Assembly: GCF_009727955.1 (NCBI RefSeq)
Contig: NZ_WOBR01000016.1
Span: 1-64,000, forward strand
Direction: 5' to 3'
Origin: Aliivibrio fischeri
GTDB taxonomy: Bacteria; Pseudomonadota; Gammaproteobacteria; Enterobacterales; Vibrionaceae
Length of the DNA stretch: 64,000 nucleotides
Below, one piece after another: positions 1 through 8,782 of the stretch; position 1 is the first letter of the stretch, and each line of letters starts with the position of its first letter. Under the pieces are notes generated by a model, which saw only the letters and a list, made by a program, of their open reading frames with translations, ran no database searches and was not told the origin of the DNA. The translations under genes and the position numbers were made by a program.

Positions 1-106
1 GATTAATACTGATTGTTACATAAAAGTAATTTTGTGTAGTCACTCAGTTCATTGATAATTTGTTGATTATCAATTCACAAGTGCCCACACAGATTAATAG
101 GTTTCT

Positions 107-311
107 AATTTTTAAAGAGCTTTTCTTCTACTTTCAAAGCGTTTCCGCTTCTCTGTGAAGAGGACGGTCATTTTAGCTAATTAAACTTTCGTGTCAAACA
201 CTTTTTTAAATTTAATTTTCAAACCGTTTTTCTTACCAACCCTTTGCAGCTCTTGGTTGAGCGCTCCGTGTCAGTGAGGTCGCATTATAGGGAGTTCGAT
301 TTCATTAGCAA
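107..311 (-). promoter_or_regulatory. rRNA operon promoters P1 and P2 and leader with boxA
   Basis: Read on the minus strand this is a typical rrn leader. P1 has -35 TTGCTA (311-306), a 16-bp spacer and -10 TATAAT (289-284) inside CTCCCTATAATGCG, the same discriminator context as E. coli rrn P1, followed by CACTGACACGG. P2 has -35 TTGACA (197-192), a 16-bp spacer and -10 TAAAAT (175-170). A boxA-like antitermination element, GCTCTTTAAAAATT, lies at 120-107. Further downstream CTGTGTGGGCACT (about 94-82) matches the conserved stretch before 16S rRNA. The 16S gene should begin just beyond the left edge of the window. The A/T-rich DNA upstream of P1 (about 315-345) could serve as an UP element. 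The identification rests on recognised consensus elements; the downstream rRNA is not visible. Confidence 0.88.
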
Positions 312-345
312 GCATAAAATAGCTTTTTTTTTATATTTTATGCTT
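310..345. repeat. 12-bp perfect inverted repeat upstream of rrn P1
   Basis: AAGCATAAAATA (310-321) is exactly complementary to TATTTTATGCTT (334-345), with a 12-base T-rich spacer. The inner end overlaps the P1 -35 element. No U-run follows the hairpin in either direction, so it does not look like a standard terminator for tamB. It may be part of the UP-element region or a protein-binding site. Confidence 0.5.
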
Positions 346-406
346 GTTTGATGGCATTTTATTCAAAAGAAAACTTATCTTTTTTTACCCTTACCATGGC
401 AACAGC

Positions 407-427
407 TTACCCACAAAGTTATCCACA
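407..427 (+). promoter_or_regulatory. Two DnaA-box-like sites
   Basis: TTATCCACA at 419-427 is a perfect match to the strong DnaA box. TTACCCACA at 407-415 differs by one base. They lie in direct repeat, 12 bp apart, between the tamB stop codon and the rrn P1 promoter. Function is inferred only from consensus. Confidence 0.45.
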
Positions 428-438
428 TTTGACCTATT

Positions 439-3400
439 TTAATCAAATTCAAACTGGTAAATTAAATCAACTGCATTATCTACTCCTGATACAGCTTCTA
501 TATAGAGATCACTGATAATTCGATATCTCAATGTAAATTCACCTAATGAGTTAAATATACCGACGCCATACTTCACTTGTAATCCCGGGGCTATATAACC
601 ACTAATCGTTACTTGCGAATCTTCTCCTGAACCAGCCGTATCTAATTGTAGATCTTGCACACCGAATGCTTGACCTATTTCACCGACAACCTTTCCGCTT
701 TTTGCCAAGCTTAATCCAATTAAAGTAGTTGTCATGGCATTACCGCCCGACTCCCCATCAATATCTTGTCCTCTTAATAAATAAGAAAGCGCATTTGCTT
801 GGGGCATACTTGGTGATGAAAAGATTTCAACCCTTGGTGTATCCGCTGGACCTGTAACTTTAATACCAGCAACAACATCATCTTTTGTATTCTCAGGATT
901 TCGAACCGCCTTTATATCTACATAAGGCTGATCTGCTGGGCCGTTAAATAGAATTTTTCCTTTTCTAATTTGTAGATCTTGCCCAAATGAACGATATGTC
1001 CCTTCTTCTATATTTACTTCACCTGTAATAAATGGCCCTTTATTTTTTTGAGTAATATTAAGGTTACCGACTAACCCACCTTCTAAACCAAACGCTGATA
1101 GCAGTACATCATCACCAATATTGATATTAATATCGGTTTCAACCGTCATAGGTAATGGTGATGGTTTTTCTATTGGTTTTAAGTCATCCCCAAGAATAAC
1201 TTCATCTTTAGATACCCCAATGGCACTCTCTGGCAATTCTTGAACAACAATCCTGCCCCACGGTATTCCAATAGATCCCGTAATCTTAGCTAGTGTCGGG
1301 TTAATTCGAATCTTCATATCAGGCTTAACTTTGAGTTTTACCATTGGTGGCACATTAACTTGTAATTCGTTACCAAAAATATCTAAGCCAGCATCCCACT
1401 GATTCAGGTCACTCCAATGCGCAGCACCATCAATATGCAAATCACCATCAGCAGTCGTAATTAATGAGCTTAGTTTTCCGCTATGGCCAGAAAAAACAAT
1501 ATCAACATTTCCCTCATTAATATCTACAGGAGATACCTCTCCTTTGACTTTTATCTCATCGACACTCAAATTACCTAACAATTTTGGGTGTTCTATTGGC
1601 CCAGAAATATTGATGTCAGAATTCACCATTCCCCTTAGCTGGCTGTATTCCCCTAGAATAGGCTCTAACATTGCTAATGAGACTTTCTCTATTTTTGAAT
1701 TACCTGTTAATGTTTTTGCTTTTGTTAACTGGTCAATTTTCATGTTTCCTATTAGTTGACCATTATCAGTTAACGCTAACAACCAATCAGTAGTTAACTC
1801 ATCGTCTTTCATTTCAGCATTAACAGTAAAATCGTCCCAGCCAATAATAAGGGGGCTTTCCATTTGCTGTTGAATATTACCCTTTGGAAGATGCAATTTA
1901 GCTTTAACATAAGGAGACTGACCAACAGACCACTTAGCTAATGCATCAAGATTAACTTCACCATTTATAACGGTTTCATCAGGTATGAATTTTTGTAGCT
2001 TACTAAACTCAAAATGTTTAATACTGATATCAGCATTACCGGACTTCCCTGCATGTAAATCTTTATTCAAACAAAGCGCCGTTTTTCCCTGACTCCAACA
2101 GTTTGCCTGAACAAATAGTTCTTCTTTTTTGATGTCGTATGCAAGATCTGCTTTTTTATCTAATTTCCATGGTCCGATTTCAGTAATCACATCAGCTTCA
2201 CTTAACTCCCCTTTCCAGCCTTGAGTTCGATCAAGCGAGCCTTTAAATACAAGGTGAGAATCAATGACATTTGAACTTAAGTCTATTTGCAATTTGTGAG
2301 CTTGTTCTTTACCACTAAATCGAATGATCAAATCATTCAATACTTGTTTTTGGTATTTTCCATCTAATAACTTAATACTTAAATCCGCATCAATGGTCGG
2401 AGACGGTACTATATATCCTTCTATAGAAACTTTATTTAAGCTTGCCTTCTTAGGTAATTGTAATCCTATAGCATCGATATCAAGATCGATTCTAGGCTTA
2501 GTTAACTCTCCCGTTAGCGCAACATTACCAATCAATTTGCCATGAACATCTGGCACACTATCTGATAACTCTGGAAAATCGATATCAACATTTAGGTTCC
2601 ACTCTTTATTTAACTCACCAGACACAGCTAATCCATTGTCACCATGATTGATTGTTAATTGGGAAATATTTAAATGCGGTTCACCTATACCACGAATATC
2701 ATCAGCTTTTAATGTGCCTTGAACTAGCAAAGGGTAACTTCTAAACACACCATTAATATCTATGGTTGGTACATCAACAACCCACCCACCATCTTCAGTT
2801 AAATGTCCATCTGTAATCAATTGCCCACTGATATCCCCTTCCGCTTCTGGCCACTGTAATCCGGGCTGTATATTCTGCAAATTGATATCTGTTTTCCACG
2901 ATACTAATGAAGCCCAATTGACTTCTGCACTTCCTGAAATGGAGCCACCTAACGTATCAATTAACAAATCAGATAAATCGACTTTCTCTAAAGTTCCTCT
3001 TCCTTCTAAACGTAAATCTGTTTGAGGAATTGATTTCCCCTCTATATATAGAGCACTTGCAAAGTTATATTGCTCAAGGTTTCCTTCTGTCTTTATATTA
3101 GGAATTTGAACCTTAATATCTTTATCGCCAGTTAATGGCCAGTACAGTTCACCTTTATAGACATGTACATCAAACGGAAGTTTTTTATCTAAAGGGTGAA
3201 CATTTGCATCGACTTTAACCTTTAGGCCACCACTCAACATTAATGAAGCATTCAAATCAGCAACACTTCCATCAGCCTCTATAGCTAACTTATGACCTTT
3301 TAATTCCGTTTCTTTTAGTTCAAGCAGTCCGTCTAAAGTGAGTGGGTAATCCCCCTTTAAAACTATCTCATTATTAAGTAATAAGTTTACTTGTGGTATA

Positions 3401-4239
3401 TCCAAGTAAAAATCATTAATACTCGCGTTATTTTCACCAGCAGTTGCTTTGAAGTTTAGTTTATTTACTTTTACGGGAGTCTCTTGCTGTAGGATAAAAT
3501 CACGAAGTGCGAACTGTTCAACTTTTATATTTAAAGGGATAAATACTTCAGGTAAAACGATAGGTGCATCATCTTTTTTTGACGATGTTGTTTTTTCTTT
3601 ATTTTTTACAGCAGTGCTTTCACTTGAAGCAAGCTCTAAGCGAATATGCTCCCAGTTCAAAGGAGTTAATGTTAACTCACTTTTATGGATATTCACTCCA
3701 GTAGAAAATGTTCTCCACTGAATATGATTTCCCAAAATATTCGCATCTATATTATTTAAGGTAATATTGGTTATTGCTATCGGAATAGGAATCGACAACA
3801 ACTTGTTTTCAGCAGTATCAGTCTCTTCTTCTTCATTTAACGTTGGGAGTGTTGGAAAATCTAACGTCAGTCCATCCACAGAAATATCATCAATACAAAC
3901 TGAAGGAATTAATAGACATTTAGGTGTTAGTGAAAAATGAAAGCGAGATATCTCCGTACTAAGCAATTGTTTATTATCATAGGTTATATTCGATAATGTA
4001 AATTCAGGAATGACACTTCCTTCTACACCTTCAATTGATAGTTCAGGAAGTGCTTTTTCTGCGCCCCAAACTATCAGCTTTAATCCAGAATTCGTAAAGA
4101 CAACGGCGCCTACTATTAATAGGAGTAATAATAGAATTGATGGAAAAAAAAGAGCAAAGCAAAGACAATGACGACTGAAACGTCGTTCTTTCTTCAACTC
4201 TTGATTGTTATGCTCTTCGTTCATATTAATGGAACTCAT
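439..4239 (-). CDS. tamB: Translocation and assembly module subunit TamB
   Basis: This is the inner-membrane-anchored partner of TamA. TamB spans the periplasm and takes part in autotransporter/outer-membrane protein assembly, and AsmA-like proteins of this kind are implicated in phospholipid transport to the outer membrane. The 1266 residues are close to the E. coli length. One hydrophobic segment near residues 26-49 follows a basic N-terminus. The body is repetitive beta-rich sequence, and the last ~350 residues resemble the TamB/DUF490 domain, ending in aromatic and acidic residues (FEFD). The gene overlaps the tamA stop by 4 bp, so the pair is translationally coupled with tamA first. No clear intrinsic terminator follows; the next elements downstream are the rrn promoters. 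Confidence 0.95.
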   Translation of the reverse strand: MSSINMNEEHNNQELKKERRFSRHCLCFALFFPSILLLLLLIVGAVVFTNSGLKLIVWGAEKALPELSIEGVEGSVIPEFTLSNITYDNKQLLSTEISRFHFSLTPKCLLIPSVCIDDISVDGLTLDFPTLPTLNEEEETDTAENKLLSIPIPIAITNITLNNIDANILGNHIQWRTFSTGVNIHKSELTLTPLNWEHIRLELASSESTAVKNKEKTTSSKKDDAPIVLPEVFIPLNIKVEQFALRDFILQQETPVKVNKLNFKATAGENNASINDFYLDIPQVNLLLNNEIVLKGDYPLTLDGLLELKETELKGHKLAIEADGSVADLNASLMLSGGLKVKVDANVHPLDKKLPFDVHVYKGELYWPLTGDKDIKVQIPNIKTEGNLEQYNFASALYIEGKSIPQTDLRLEGRGTLEKVDLSDLLIDTLGGSISGSAEVNWASLVSWKTDINLQNIQPGLQWPEAEGDISGQLITDGHLTEDGGWVVDVPTIDINGVFRSYPLLVQGTLKADDIRGIGEPHLNISQLTINHGDNGLAVSGELNKEWNLNVDIDFPELSDSVPDVHGKLIGNVALTGELTKPRIDLDIDAIGLQLPKKASLNKVSIEGYIVPSPTIDADLSIKLLDGKYQKQVLNDLIIRFSGKEQAHKLQIDLSSNVIDSHLVFKGSLDRTQGWKGELSEADVITEIGPWKLDKKADLAYDIKKEELFVQANCWSQGKTALCLNKDLHAGKSGNADISIKHFEFSKLQKFIPDETVINGEVNLDALAKWSVGQSPYVKAKLHLPKGNIQQQMESPLIIGWDDFTVNAEMKDDELTTDWLLALTDNGQLIGNMKIDQLTKAKTLTGNSKIEKVSLAMLEPILGEYSQLRGMVNSDINISGPIEHPKLLGNLSVDEIKVKGEVSPVDINEGNVDIVFSGHSGKLSSLITTADGDLHIDGAAHWSDLNQWDAGLDIFGNELQVNVPPMVKLKVKPDMKIRINPTLAKITGSIGIPWGRIVVQELPESAIGVSKDEVILGDDLKPIEKPSPLPMTVETDININIGDDVLLSAFGLEGGLVGNLNITQKNKGPFITGEVNIEEGTYRSFGQDLQIRKGKILFNGPADQPYVDIKAVRNPENTKDDVVAGIKVTGPADTPRVEIFSSPSMPQANALSYLLRGQDIDGESGGNAMTTTLIGLSLAKSGKVVGEIGQAFGVQDLQLDTAGSGEDSQVTISGYIAPGLQVKYGVGIFNSLGEFTLRYRIISDLYIEAVSGVDNAVDLIYQFEFD

Positions 4240-5957
4240 ACTTCTGGCCCCAAGGTAAAATGGACTTTAAATTCATCGCCTGGTTCAGCATCGAATCCCC
4301 ATGCAAAATCAAGTCGAACGGGACCAACAGGAGAAGCCCATCGTATACCTAGACCTGCCCCCATTTTCCAATCAGGTACATCCAACCATGCATCACCATA
4401 ATCAACAAACGTTGCAACCCACCAATTACCAACAACTCGATATTGGTATTCAAGGCTAGCTGTCGCCATATATTGGCCACCAGTTAAATAACCTTCACTG
4501 TCTTTTGGAGATACCTCTTCATAGCCATAACCACGAATACTATTATCACCACCTGCGAAAAAACGAATTGATGGAGGTAACTTATAGAAATCATCGGTAT
4601 ATATAGCACCAATATCCGCTCGAGCTACGCCTCTATGATTTTCACCAATACTTCGAACAATCGCACCTTGAGCTTGTAAACGTAATAACTTCACATCTGA
4701 TGTTAATGCTTGATCCGTTGCTTCAATAGTAAATGCTTTTTTATCGCCCCACATGGGCATGGTGCCACCACGGGAACGGCTTTGAGAAAAAGAAATACCA
4801 GGTAACACTAGCCATGCAGTGCCATCTTGAACACCTTGAGTAAATTCTTCGTATAAAAAGCGAGTATAAATAGTTCTATGCCAACCAGAGTCATAAACCC
4901 AATGTCTTTCAAAAGCCAAATTCGACTCTAAACTGTCTGTATCATTATTATCTACGTTTTTAAGACCGTATTTGACGATGTAATAATCTTTTAAAACTTG
5001 CTCTAACGGGATTTTATAAGAAATAGTTGCTTCTTGTTCTGGTTTTGAAATTGAAAGAGCTGTATCTAAACTATGTCCTTCAGGGTTTAACCAAGGCTTT
5101 TTCCAGCGAATTTTCCCCCTCGCACCAACGTCTGTTGCATAACCAATACTTGTTTCTAATTGATTTTTAACTTGAGGCGAAAGATGGACTTTCATTGGCA
5201 GTTGATATGTTTTTCCAACAGCGTCGATATCTGGTTCAACATAAACAGAAGAGAACCACTCAGTATTTGAAAGGGATTGATTTAATTCACCGACTTGACT
5301 TGCAAGATAAGGGTCTCCAGCTTTAAACGGAATAATTGAGCGAACTCTTTTTTCTTCAATTTGACTACCATCAATCGATGTATCCCCAAAACTGTATCGT
5401 TTACCACTATCATAATGCAAACGAACCATTGCTTGATGTCGACCGGGAGCTATTTCCAAAAGATTTGTCGTAAAATCACCATCAAAATAGCCTTTTCTCA
5501 ATGCCAGATTTTGTAACGTACTTTTTAAACTTTCATATCGACCATGATTAATCACTTGTCCAAGATTTAATCCTGAATTATCTACGGCCTTAATAAAATC
5601 CTCATCTGTAGCAGCTTCACCACTAATCACTATATCGCTGACATAGATAATAACAGGTGCGCCTGCTTCGATATTCATAATTAAAGTATGATCTGATTGC
5701 TCTCCTTCGATAGTGAAAGTAGTGACTGGTTGATAATAACCAAGAGCTTTTAAAGCATCGGTAACACTTTCTTGAAGACGAGCTTGGAAACGAAGAGAGA
5801 CAGAATAGTCTTCTTCTGGAATACCTGAGATATATGCTTCGACATTACTCAGTAAAGGTCCTTCTAATCCCTCTATTTCTAGTTCTGTTTCTGCTAAGGC
5901 TTGAGATGAGATAGCAAGCAAACAAACTATAATGAATAAAGGTAACTTCTTTATCAT
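4236..5957 (-). CDS. tamA: Outer-membrane assembly factor TamA (Omp85 family)
   Basis: TamA is the outer-membrane subunit of the translocation and assembly module. The 573 residues start with a signal peptide (about 1-22, cleavage after QALA). Three POTRA-like repeats cover roughly residues 25-260, followed by a 16-strand Omp85 barrel that contains the family-typical stretch IRGYGYEEVSP and ends in a short beta-strand. Length and layout match E. coli TamA. It is the first gene of the tamA-tamB operon and overlaps tamB by 4 bp (ATGA type). It is divergent from msrA, with about 110 bp of AT-rich DNA between them that should hold both promoters. Confidence 0.95.
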   Translation of the reverse strand: MIKKLPLFIIVCLLAISSQALAETELEIEGLEGPLLSNVEAYISGIPEEDYSVSLRFQARLQESVTDALKALGYYQPVTTFTIEGEQSDHTLIMNIEAGAPVIIYVSDIVISGEAATDEDFIKAVDNSGLNLGQVINHGRYESLKSTLQNLALRKGYFDGDFTTNLLEIAPGRHQAMVRLHYDSGKRYSFGDTSIDGSQIEEKRVRSIIPFKAGDPYLASQVGELNQSLSNTEWFSSVYVEPDIDAVGKTYQLPMKVHLSPQVKNQLETSIGYATDVGARGKIRWKKPWLNPEGHSLDTALSISKPEQEATISYKIPLEQVLKDYYIVKYGLKNVDNNDTDSLESNLAFERHWVYDSGWHRTIYTRFLYEEFTQGVQDGTAWLVLPGISFSQSRSRGGTMPMWGDKKAFTIEATDQALTSDVKLLRLQAQGAIVRSIGENHRGVARADIGAIYTDDFYKLPPSIRFFAGGDNSIRGYGYEEVSPKDSEGYLTGGQYMATASLEYQYRVVGNWWVATFVDYGDAWLDVPDWKMGAGLGIRWASPVGPVRLDFAWGFDAEPGDEFKVHFTLGPEV

Positions 5958-6071
5958 ACTTGTAATTATTCTATTGATTCATTAATGCATTATATGCAAT
6001 GGTAATTTACTCGTTTTATAGAGTAGCACAAGATAAATGTCTTCTATCTTAACTCAGTTGAAGGATGCAAC

Positions 6072-6650
6072 ATGACAACTAAACAACCAACGTCACCACC
6101 ACTTCATTTTATTTCTCAACGTAATTTAGAATTCATACCGCCAAATTTTGAACAAATATTTTTTGGTATGGGTTGCTTCTGGGGTGCTGAACGTCTTTTT
6201 TGGCAGTTAGAAGGCGTCTACTCTACTGCGGTTGGATACAGCGGAGGAACAACATCACACCCTACTTATAAAGAAGTCTGTACAGGAACAACCAATCATA
6301 CTGAAGTTGTAAAAATCATTTTTGACCCAACAATAATTTCATTAGATACCTTATTACATTCTTTCTGGCAAAAACACGACCCAACAGAAGGAATGCGACA
6401 AGGTAACGATATTGGGCCACAATATCGTTCAGCTATTTATACAACATCTAAAGAGCAACTGAAAACAGCAAAACAAACTCAACAGCAATACCAAGCTGCT
6501 CTAGAAAAACAAGGTATCATGCGAGCTATTACAACGGAAATTGTACCAGTCCAAACCTTTTACTTTGCCGAAGAGTACCACCAACAATATTTAGCTAAAA
6601 ACCCTGATGGTTATTGTGGTTTAAAAGGTACTGGAGTTTGTTTTATATAA
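6072..6650 (+). CDS. msrA: Peptide-methionine (S)-S-oxide reductase MsrA
   Basis: MsrA reduces the S-epimer of methionine sulfoxide in proteins and free methionine, using thioredoxin to recycle. The catalytic motif GCFWGAER is present with the nucleophilic Cys at residue 35. The family stretch AVGYSGG follows. The C-terminus contains [12 protein letters not shown], whose cysteines are candidate resolving residues. The 192 residues are near the usual size for the long proteobacterial form. A GAAGGA ribosome-binding site precedes the ATG. It sits next to tamA, as in E. coli, and is divergently transcribed from it. Confidence 0.95.
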   Translation: MTTKQPTSPPLHFISQRNLEFIPPNFEQIFFGMGCFWGAERLFWQLEGVYSTAVGYSGGTTSHPTYKEVCTGTTNHTEVVKIIFDPTIISLDTLLHSFWQKHDPTEGMRQGNDIGPQYRSAIYTTSKEQLKTAKQTQQQYQAALEKQGIMRAITTEIVPVQTFYFAEEYHQQYLAKNPDGYCGLKGTGVCFI

Positions 6651-6652
6651 AC

Positions 6653-6684
6653 AAAAAAGGTGCTCATGACCACGAGCACCTTCT
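6653..6684. terminator. Bidirectional terminator between msrA and ytfK
   Basis: The stem AAGGTGCTC (6657-6665) pairs with GAGCACCTT (6674-6682) around an 8-base loop. A run of six A before the stem gives a U-tract on the minus strand, serving the ytfK-type gene. The plus strand has only a short T-rich tail after msrA. Confidence 0.75.
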
Positions 6685-6703
6685 ATTAACGATTACTATA
6701 ATT

Positions 6704-6913
6704 TTAAGCAGGCATCATTGATAGCTGACGAATATGTTGATTCACTTCACTCATAACTAATAGCATTTTCTTAGTTCCTTGATTTGGCATTAAAATTTTA
6801 CCGCCATCAAACTCAAAAGTTCCAATACCTTCAATATGCAAATTACCCTTAAATAACGTTTTTACAAAACGAGCGACTTGCAATGGTCGATAAGCCTTAA
6901 AATTTCTAAACAT
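6704..6913 (-). CDS. ytfK: YtfK family (DUF1107) protein
   Basis: This small cytosolic protein of 69 residues belongs to the DUF1107/YtfK family. The conserved signature PLQVARFVKTLFKG, the following FEFDGGKILMP and the C-terminal VMSEVNQHIRQL match E. coli YtfK (68 residues), which is reported to stimulate SpoT-dependent (p)ppGpp accumulation. I chose the ATG at 6913 rather than upstream codons because GGGGA lies 6 bases before it and the length then matches the family. It lies between msrA and ytfJ, the same neighbourhood as in E. coli. The role here is inferred from family membership. Confidence 0.85.
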   Translation of the reverse strand: MFRNFKAYRPLQVARFVKTLFKGNLHIEGIGTFEFDGGKILMPNQGTKKMLLVMSEVNQHIRQLSMMPA

Positions 6914-7126
6914 AGCCATTCCCCGATTATCCATATAAAGGTTTTATTAGTCCTGAAAACAAACGCCAATTCACACTGCTTTATTACAAATAAAACAAGT
7001 GATTAACATTATAGGAAGCAAAACTATTTTCAACAAGGAGAAAATCAAAACAGCAAGGACTGGTCGAATCGCTTTTTTCTTATCGCTACACTAAACTACG
7101 AAGGTTAATCATCAAGGATAATAAAA

Positions 7127-7678
7127 ATGAAAAAAGTAAAACTACTTACACTTGCGGCTTGTCTGCTCCCTTCTCTTTCATTTGCTCACAACCTATCTCT
7201 TAACAAAGAAGTCCCATCAGTTTCGATTGAACAATATGGGGAGATCTTTTTTAAAGACTCAGCTGCAACCTATCAAAACTGGAATACTGAACAACTTAAA
7301 GGAAAAGTTCGAGTATTGCAGGCAATAGCAGGTCGAAGCAGTGCGAAAGCAATGAATGCCGATCTTATGAGTGCAATTACATTAGAAAAGTTCCCAGAAA
7401 CAGAATATCAAACAACAACTATCATCAATCAAGATGATTCTATCTGGGGAACGGGTGGATTTGTGAAGTCTTCCGCTGAAGAAAGTAAAGAAGAGTTTTC
7501 ATGGTCTTCAATGGTATTAGATGAGCATGGTAAAGTAGCAAAAGCTTGGGATTTACAGCCTGAAAGTTCAGCTATTATCGTTCAAGATAAAGAAGGAAAA
7601 ATTCTTTTTATTAAAGAAGGAAAGTTATCAAAGGATGAAATTAAGCAAGTTATAGCACTAATTCACACTCAATTATAA
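7127..7678 (+). CDS. ytfJ: YtfJ family periplasmic protein
   Basis: The 183-residue protein has a clear signal peptide (about 1-20, ending SFAHN). The mature part has a thioredoxin-like outline without a CXXC pair. The conserved stretches GKVRVLQAIAGRSSAKAMNA and YQTTTIINQDD are typical of the YtfJ family. Its biochemical function is not established. AAGGA lies upstream of the ATG. It sits one gene away from ytfK and msrA, as in the E. coli ytf cluster. No terminator was seen before the Zur box that begins about 20 bp downstream. Confidence 0.85.
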   Translation: MKKVKLLTLAACLLPSLSFAHNLSLNKEVPSVSIEQYGEIFFKDSAATYQNWNTEQLKGKVRVLQAIAGRSSAKAMNADLMSAITLEKFPETEYQTTTIINQDDSIWGTGGFVKSSAEESKEEFSWSSMVLDEHGKVAKAWDLQPESSAIIVQDKEGKILFIKEGKLSKDEIKQVIALIHTQL

Positions 7679-7686
7679 ATAATGCC

Positions 7687-7716
7687 TTGCTTATAAAATG
7701 TTATATTATTACATTT
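7687..7716 (+). promoter_or_regulatory. Zur box overlapping a promoter upstream of the zinc-uptake operon
   Basis: The 21-bp sequence at 7696-7716 has arms AAATGTTATA and TATTACATTT, which are complementary at 9 of 10 positions. It is very close to the gammaproteobacterial Zur consensus (AAATGTTATAWTATAACATTT). A plausible promoter overlaps it: -35 TTGCTT (7687-7692), a 17-bp spacer and -10 TACATT (7710-7715). The next start codon is at 7743. Zinc-loaded Zur would occlude the promoter, so the operon should be induced by zinc starvation. A zur gene is present at 30627-31076. Confidence 0.85.
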
Positions 7717-7742
7717 ACTACTCATTCAATTAGGGTAGTACA

Positions 7743-8036
7743 ATGCAATCGTATTTCTTTACTAAACAACGCTGGTTAAATTGGGGGTTTGCAATACTCC
7801 TAGCGTTGTTTGGTATTTTGGTTGCTAATCACCAAGTTGATACCAACTTACATCATCATGAAGATCACCATTGCCAGCAGTTTCAATCATTTAGCTCTGG
7901 TATTTGTATCAACGTTACATCACCACCAGTTATCCCCCAGCTAATTATTTGCTCTTTATTTTCTATAGTTGAAAACTCATCACCTTTAAACATAACAGTT
8001 CATTCGCGAGCACCTCCAACTCCGTCTATTCTCTAA
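7743..8036 (+). CDS. DUF2607 family small membrane protein, first gene of zinc operon
   Basis: This is a 97-residue protein with one hydrophobic N-terminal segment (about residues 14-29), followed by a His-rich patch, HHHEDHHC, just outside the membrane. That patch is well suited to bind zinc. Two further cysteines lie in the remainder. The family (DUF2607) is mainly known from Vibrionaceae next to the ZrgA-type gene; its biochemical function is not known to me. It is the first gene downstream of the Zur box, with AGGG before the ATG, and lies 47 bp before zrgA. A role in zinc handling is inferred from context and the histidines. Confidence 0.75.
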   Translation: MQSYFFTKQRWLNWGFAILLALFGILVANHQVDTNLHHHEDHHCQQFQSFSSGICINVTSPPVIPQLIICSLFSIVENSSPLNITVHSRAPPTPSIL

Positions 8037-8083
8037 ACAATAACCACATTCAATTTATAATTCTTAGAAAATAGGAAATTATT

Positions 8084-8746
8084 ATGTCTATCTGTAATAA
8101 AAAAACACTTCTTTGCTTAGCAGTTTCAGGTTCTTTATTCTCGGTAAGTTATGCTGCAAATGCTAATGACCACCATGATCATAATCATCATGATGGAGAG
8201 CATCATGAAAGTGAACATCGTCACCACGATGCTCATGTCCATGGTGTGGTTGAAACCAATATTGCTCAAGATGGCGATCACTTATTGTTTGAGATCACCG
8301 CTCCTGGCGCTGATGTTGTTGGTTTTGAACATGCTCCAAAAGATGACGCTCAAAAGCAAGTACTTGCTAATGCAGTAAAAACATTAAACAACCCAAACCT
8401 GATCTTTACACTTCCTGAAAATGCAAAATGTACATTTGAAGAAGCTCATGTATCTCATAACCTAGTTAATCATAACGATCATGATGACCATGAACACGAC
8501 CATGACCATGACCATGACCATGACCATGACCACCATGATGGTGAACACCATAAAGAACATGGCAAGCATGGTGAGTTTAGTGCTCAATATGAATATCACT
8601 GTGAAGCAATTTCAAACCTAGACCAAATAGAAACTCAGTGGTTCACTCACTTCCCTCATACCCATAAAATGACAATTCAATACCTTGGTGATGCAGGTCA
8701 AAAAGCCGCTTCATTAACACCAAAGTCATCAATTATCACTCTATAG
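8084..8746 (+). CDS. zrgA: Periplasmic zinc-binding protein ZrgA (DUF2796)
   Basis: ZrgA is the His-rich periplasmic component of the Zur-regulated Zrg zinc-uptake system described in Vibrio. The 220-residue precursor has a signal peptide (about 1-27). Two His/Asp-rich clusters follow, one right after cleavage and one near residues 128-165 that is largely alternating His-Asp. Between them lies the DUF2796 core, with HVHGVVETNI and LLFEITAPGADVVGFEHAP. The second cluster is encoded by tandem GACCAT hexamers. A terminator-like hairpin follows immediately, so zrgA is probably made in excess over the downstream transporter genes. Confidence 0.85.
   Translation: MSICNKKTLLCLAVSGSLFSVSYAANANDHHDHNHHDGEHHESEHRHHDAHVHGVVETNIAQDGDHLLFEITAPGADVVGFEHAPKDDAQKQVLANAVKTLNNPNLIFTLPENAKCTFEEAHVSHNLVNHNDHDDHEHDHDHDHDHDHDHHDGEHHKEHGKHGEFSAQYEYHCEAISNLDQIETQWFTHFPHTHKMTIQYLGDAGQKAASLTPKSSIITL
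8498..8530 (+). repeat. GACCAT hexamer tandem repeat inside zrgA
   Basis: Five perfect GACCAT units (8498-8527) plus GAC encode an alternating Asp-His run. Perfect nucleotide identity, with no synonymous variation, suggests recent expansion. Unit gain or loss would stay in frame and change the number of potential zinc ligands. Confidence 0.85.
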
Positions 8747-8753
8747 CTTAGGT

Positions 8754-8780
8754 ATGGCGGTGGTAACACCGCCATTTTTA
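8754..8780 (+). terminator. Intra-operon terminator-like hairpin after zrgA
   Basis: ATGGCGGTG (8754-8762) pairs perfectly with CACCGCCAT (8767-8775) around a GTAA tetraloop, followed by TTTTTA. It sits between the zrgA stop and the ABC ATPase start at 8783. It should let only part of the transcripts read through, or protect the 3' end of the DUF2607-zrgA message. Confidence 0.8.
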
Positions 8781-8782
8781 CT

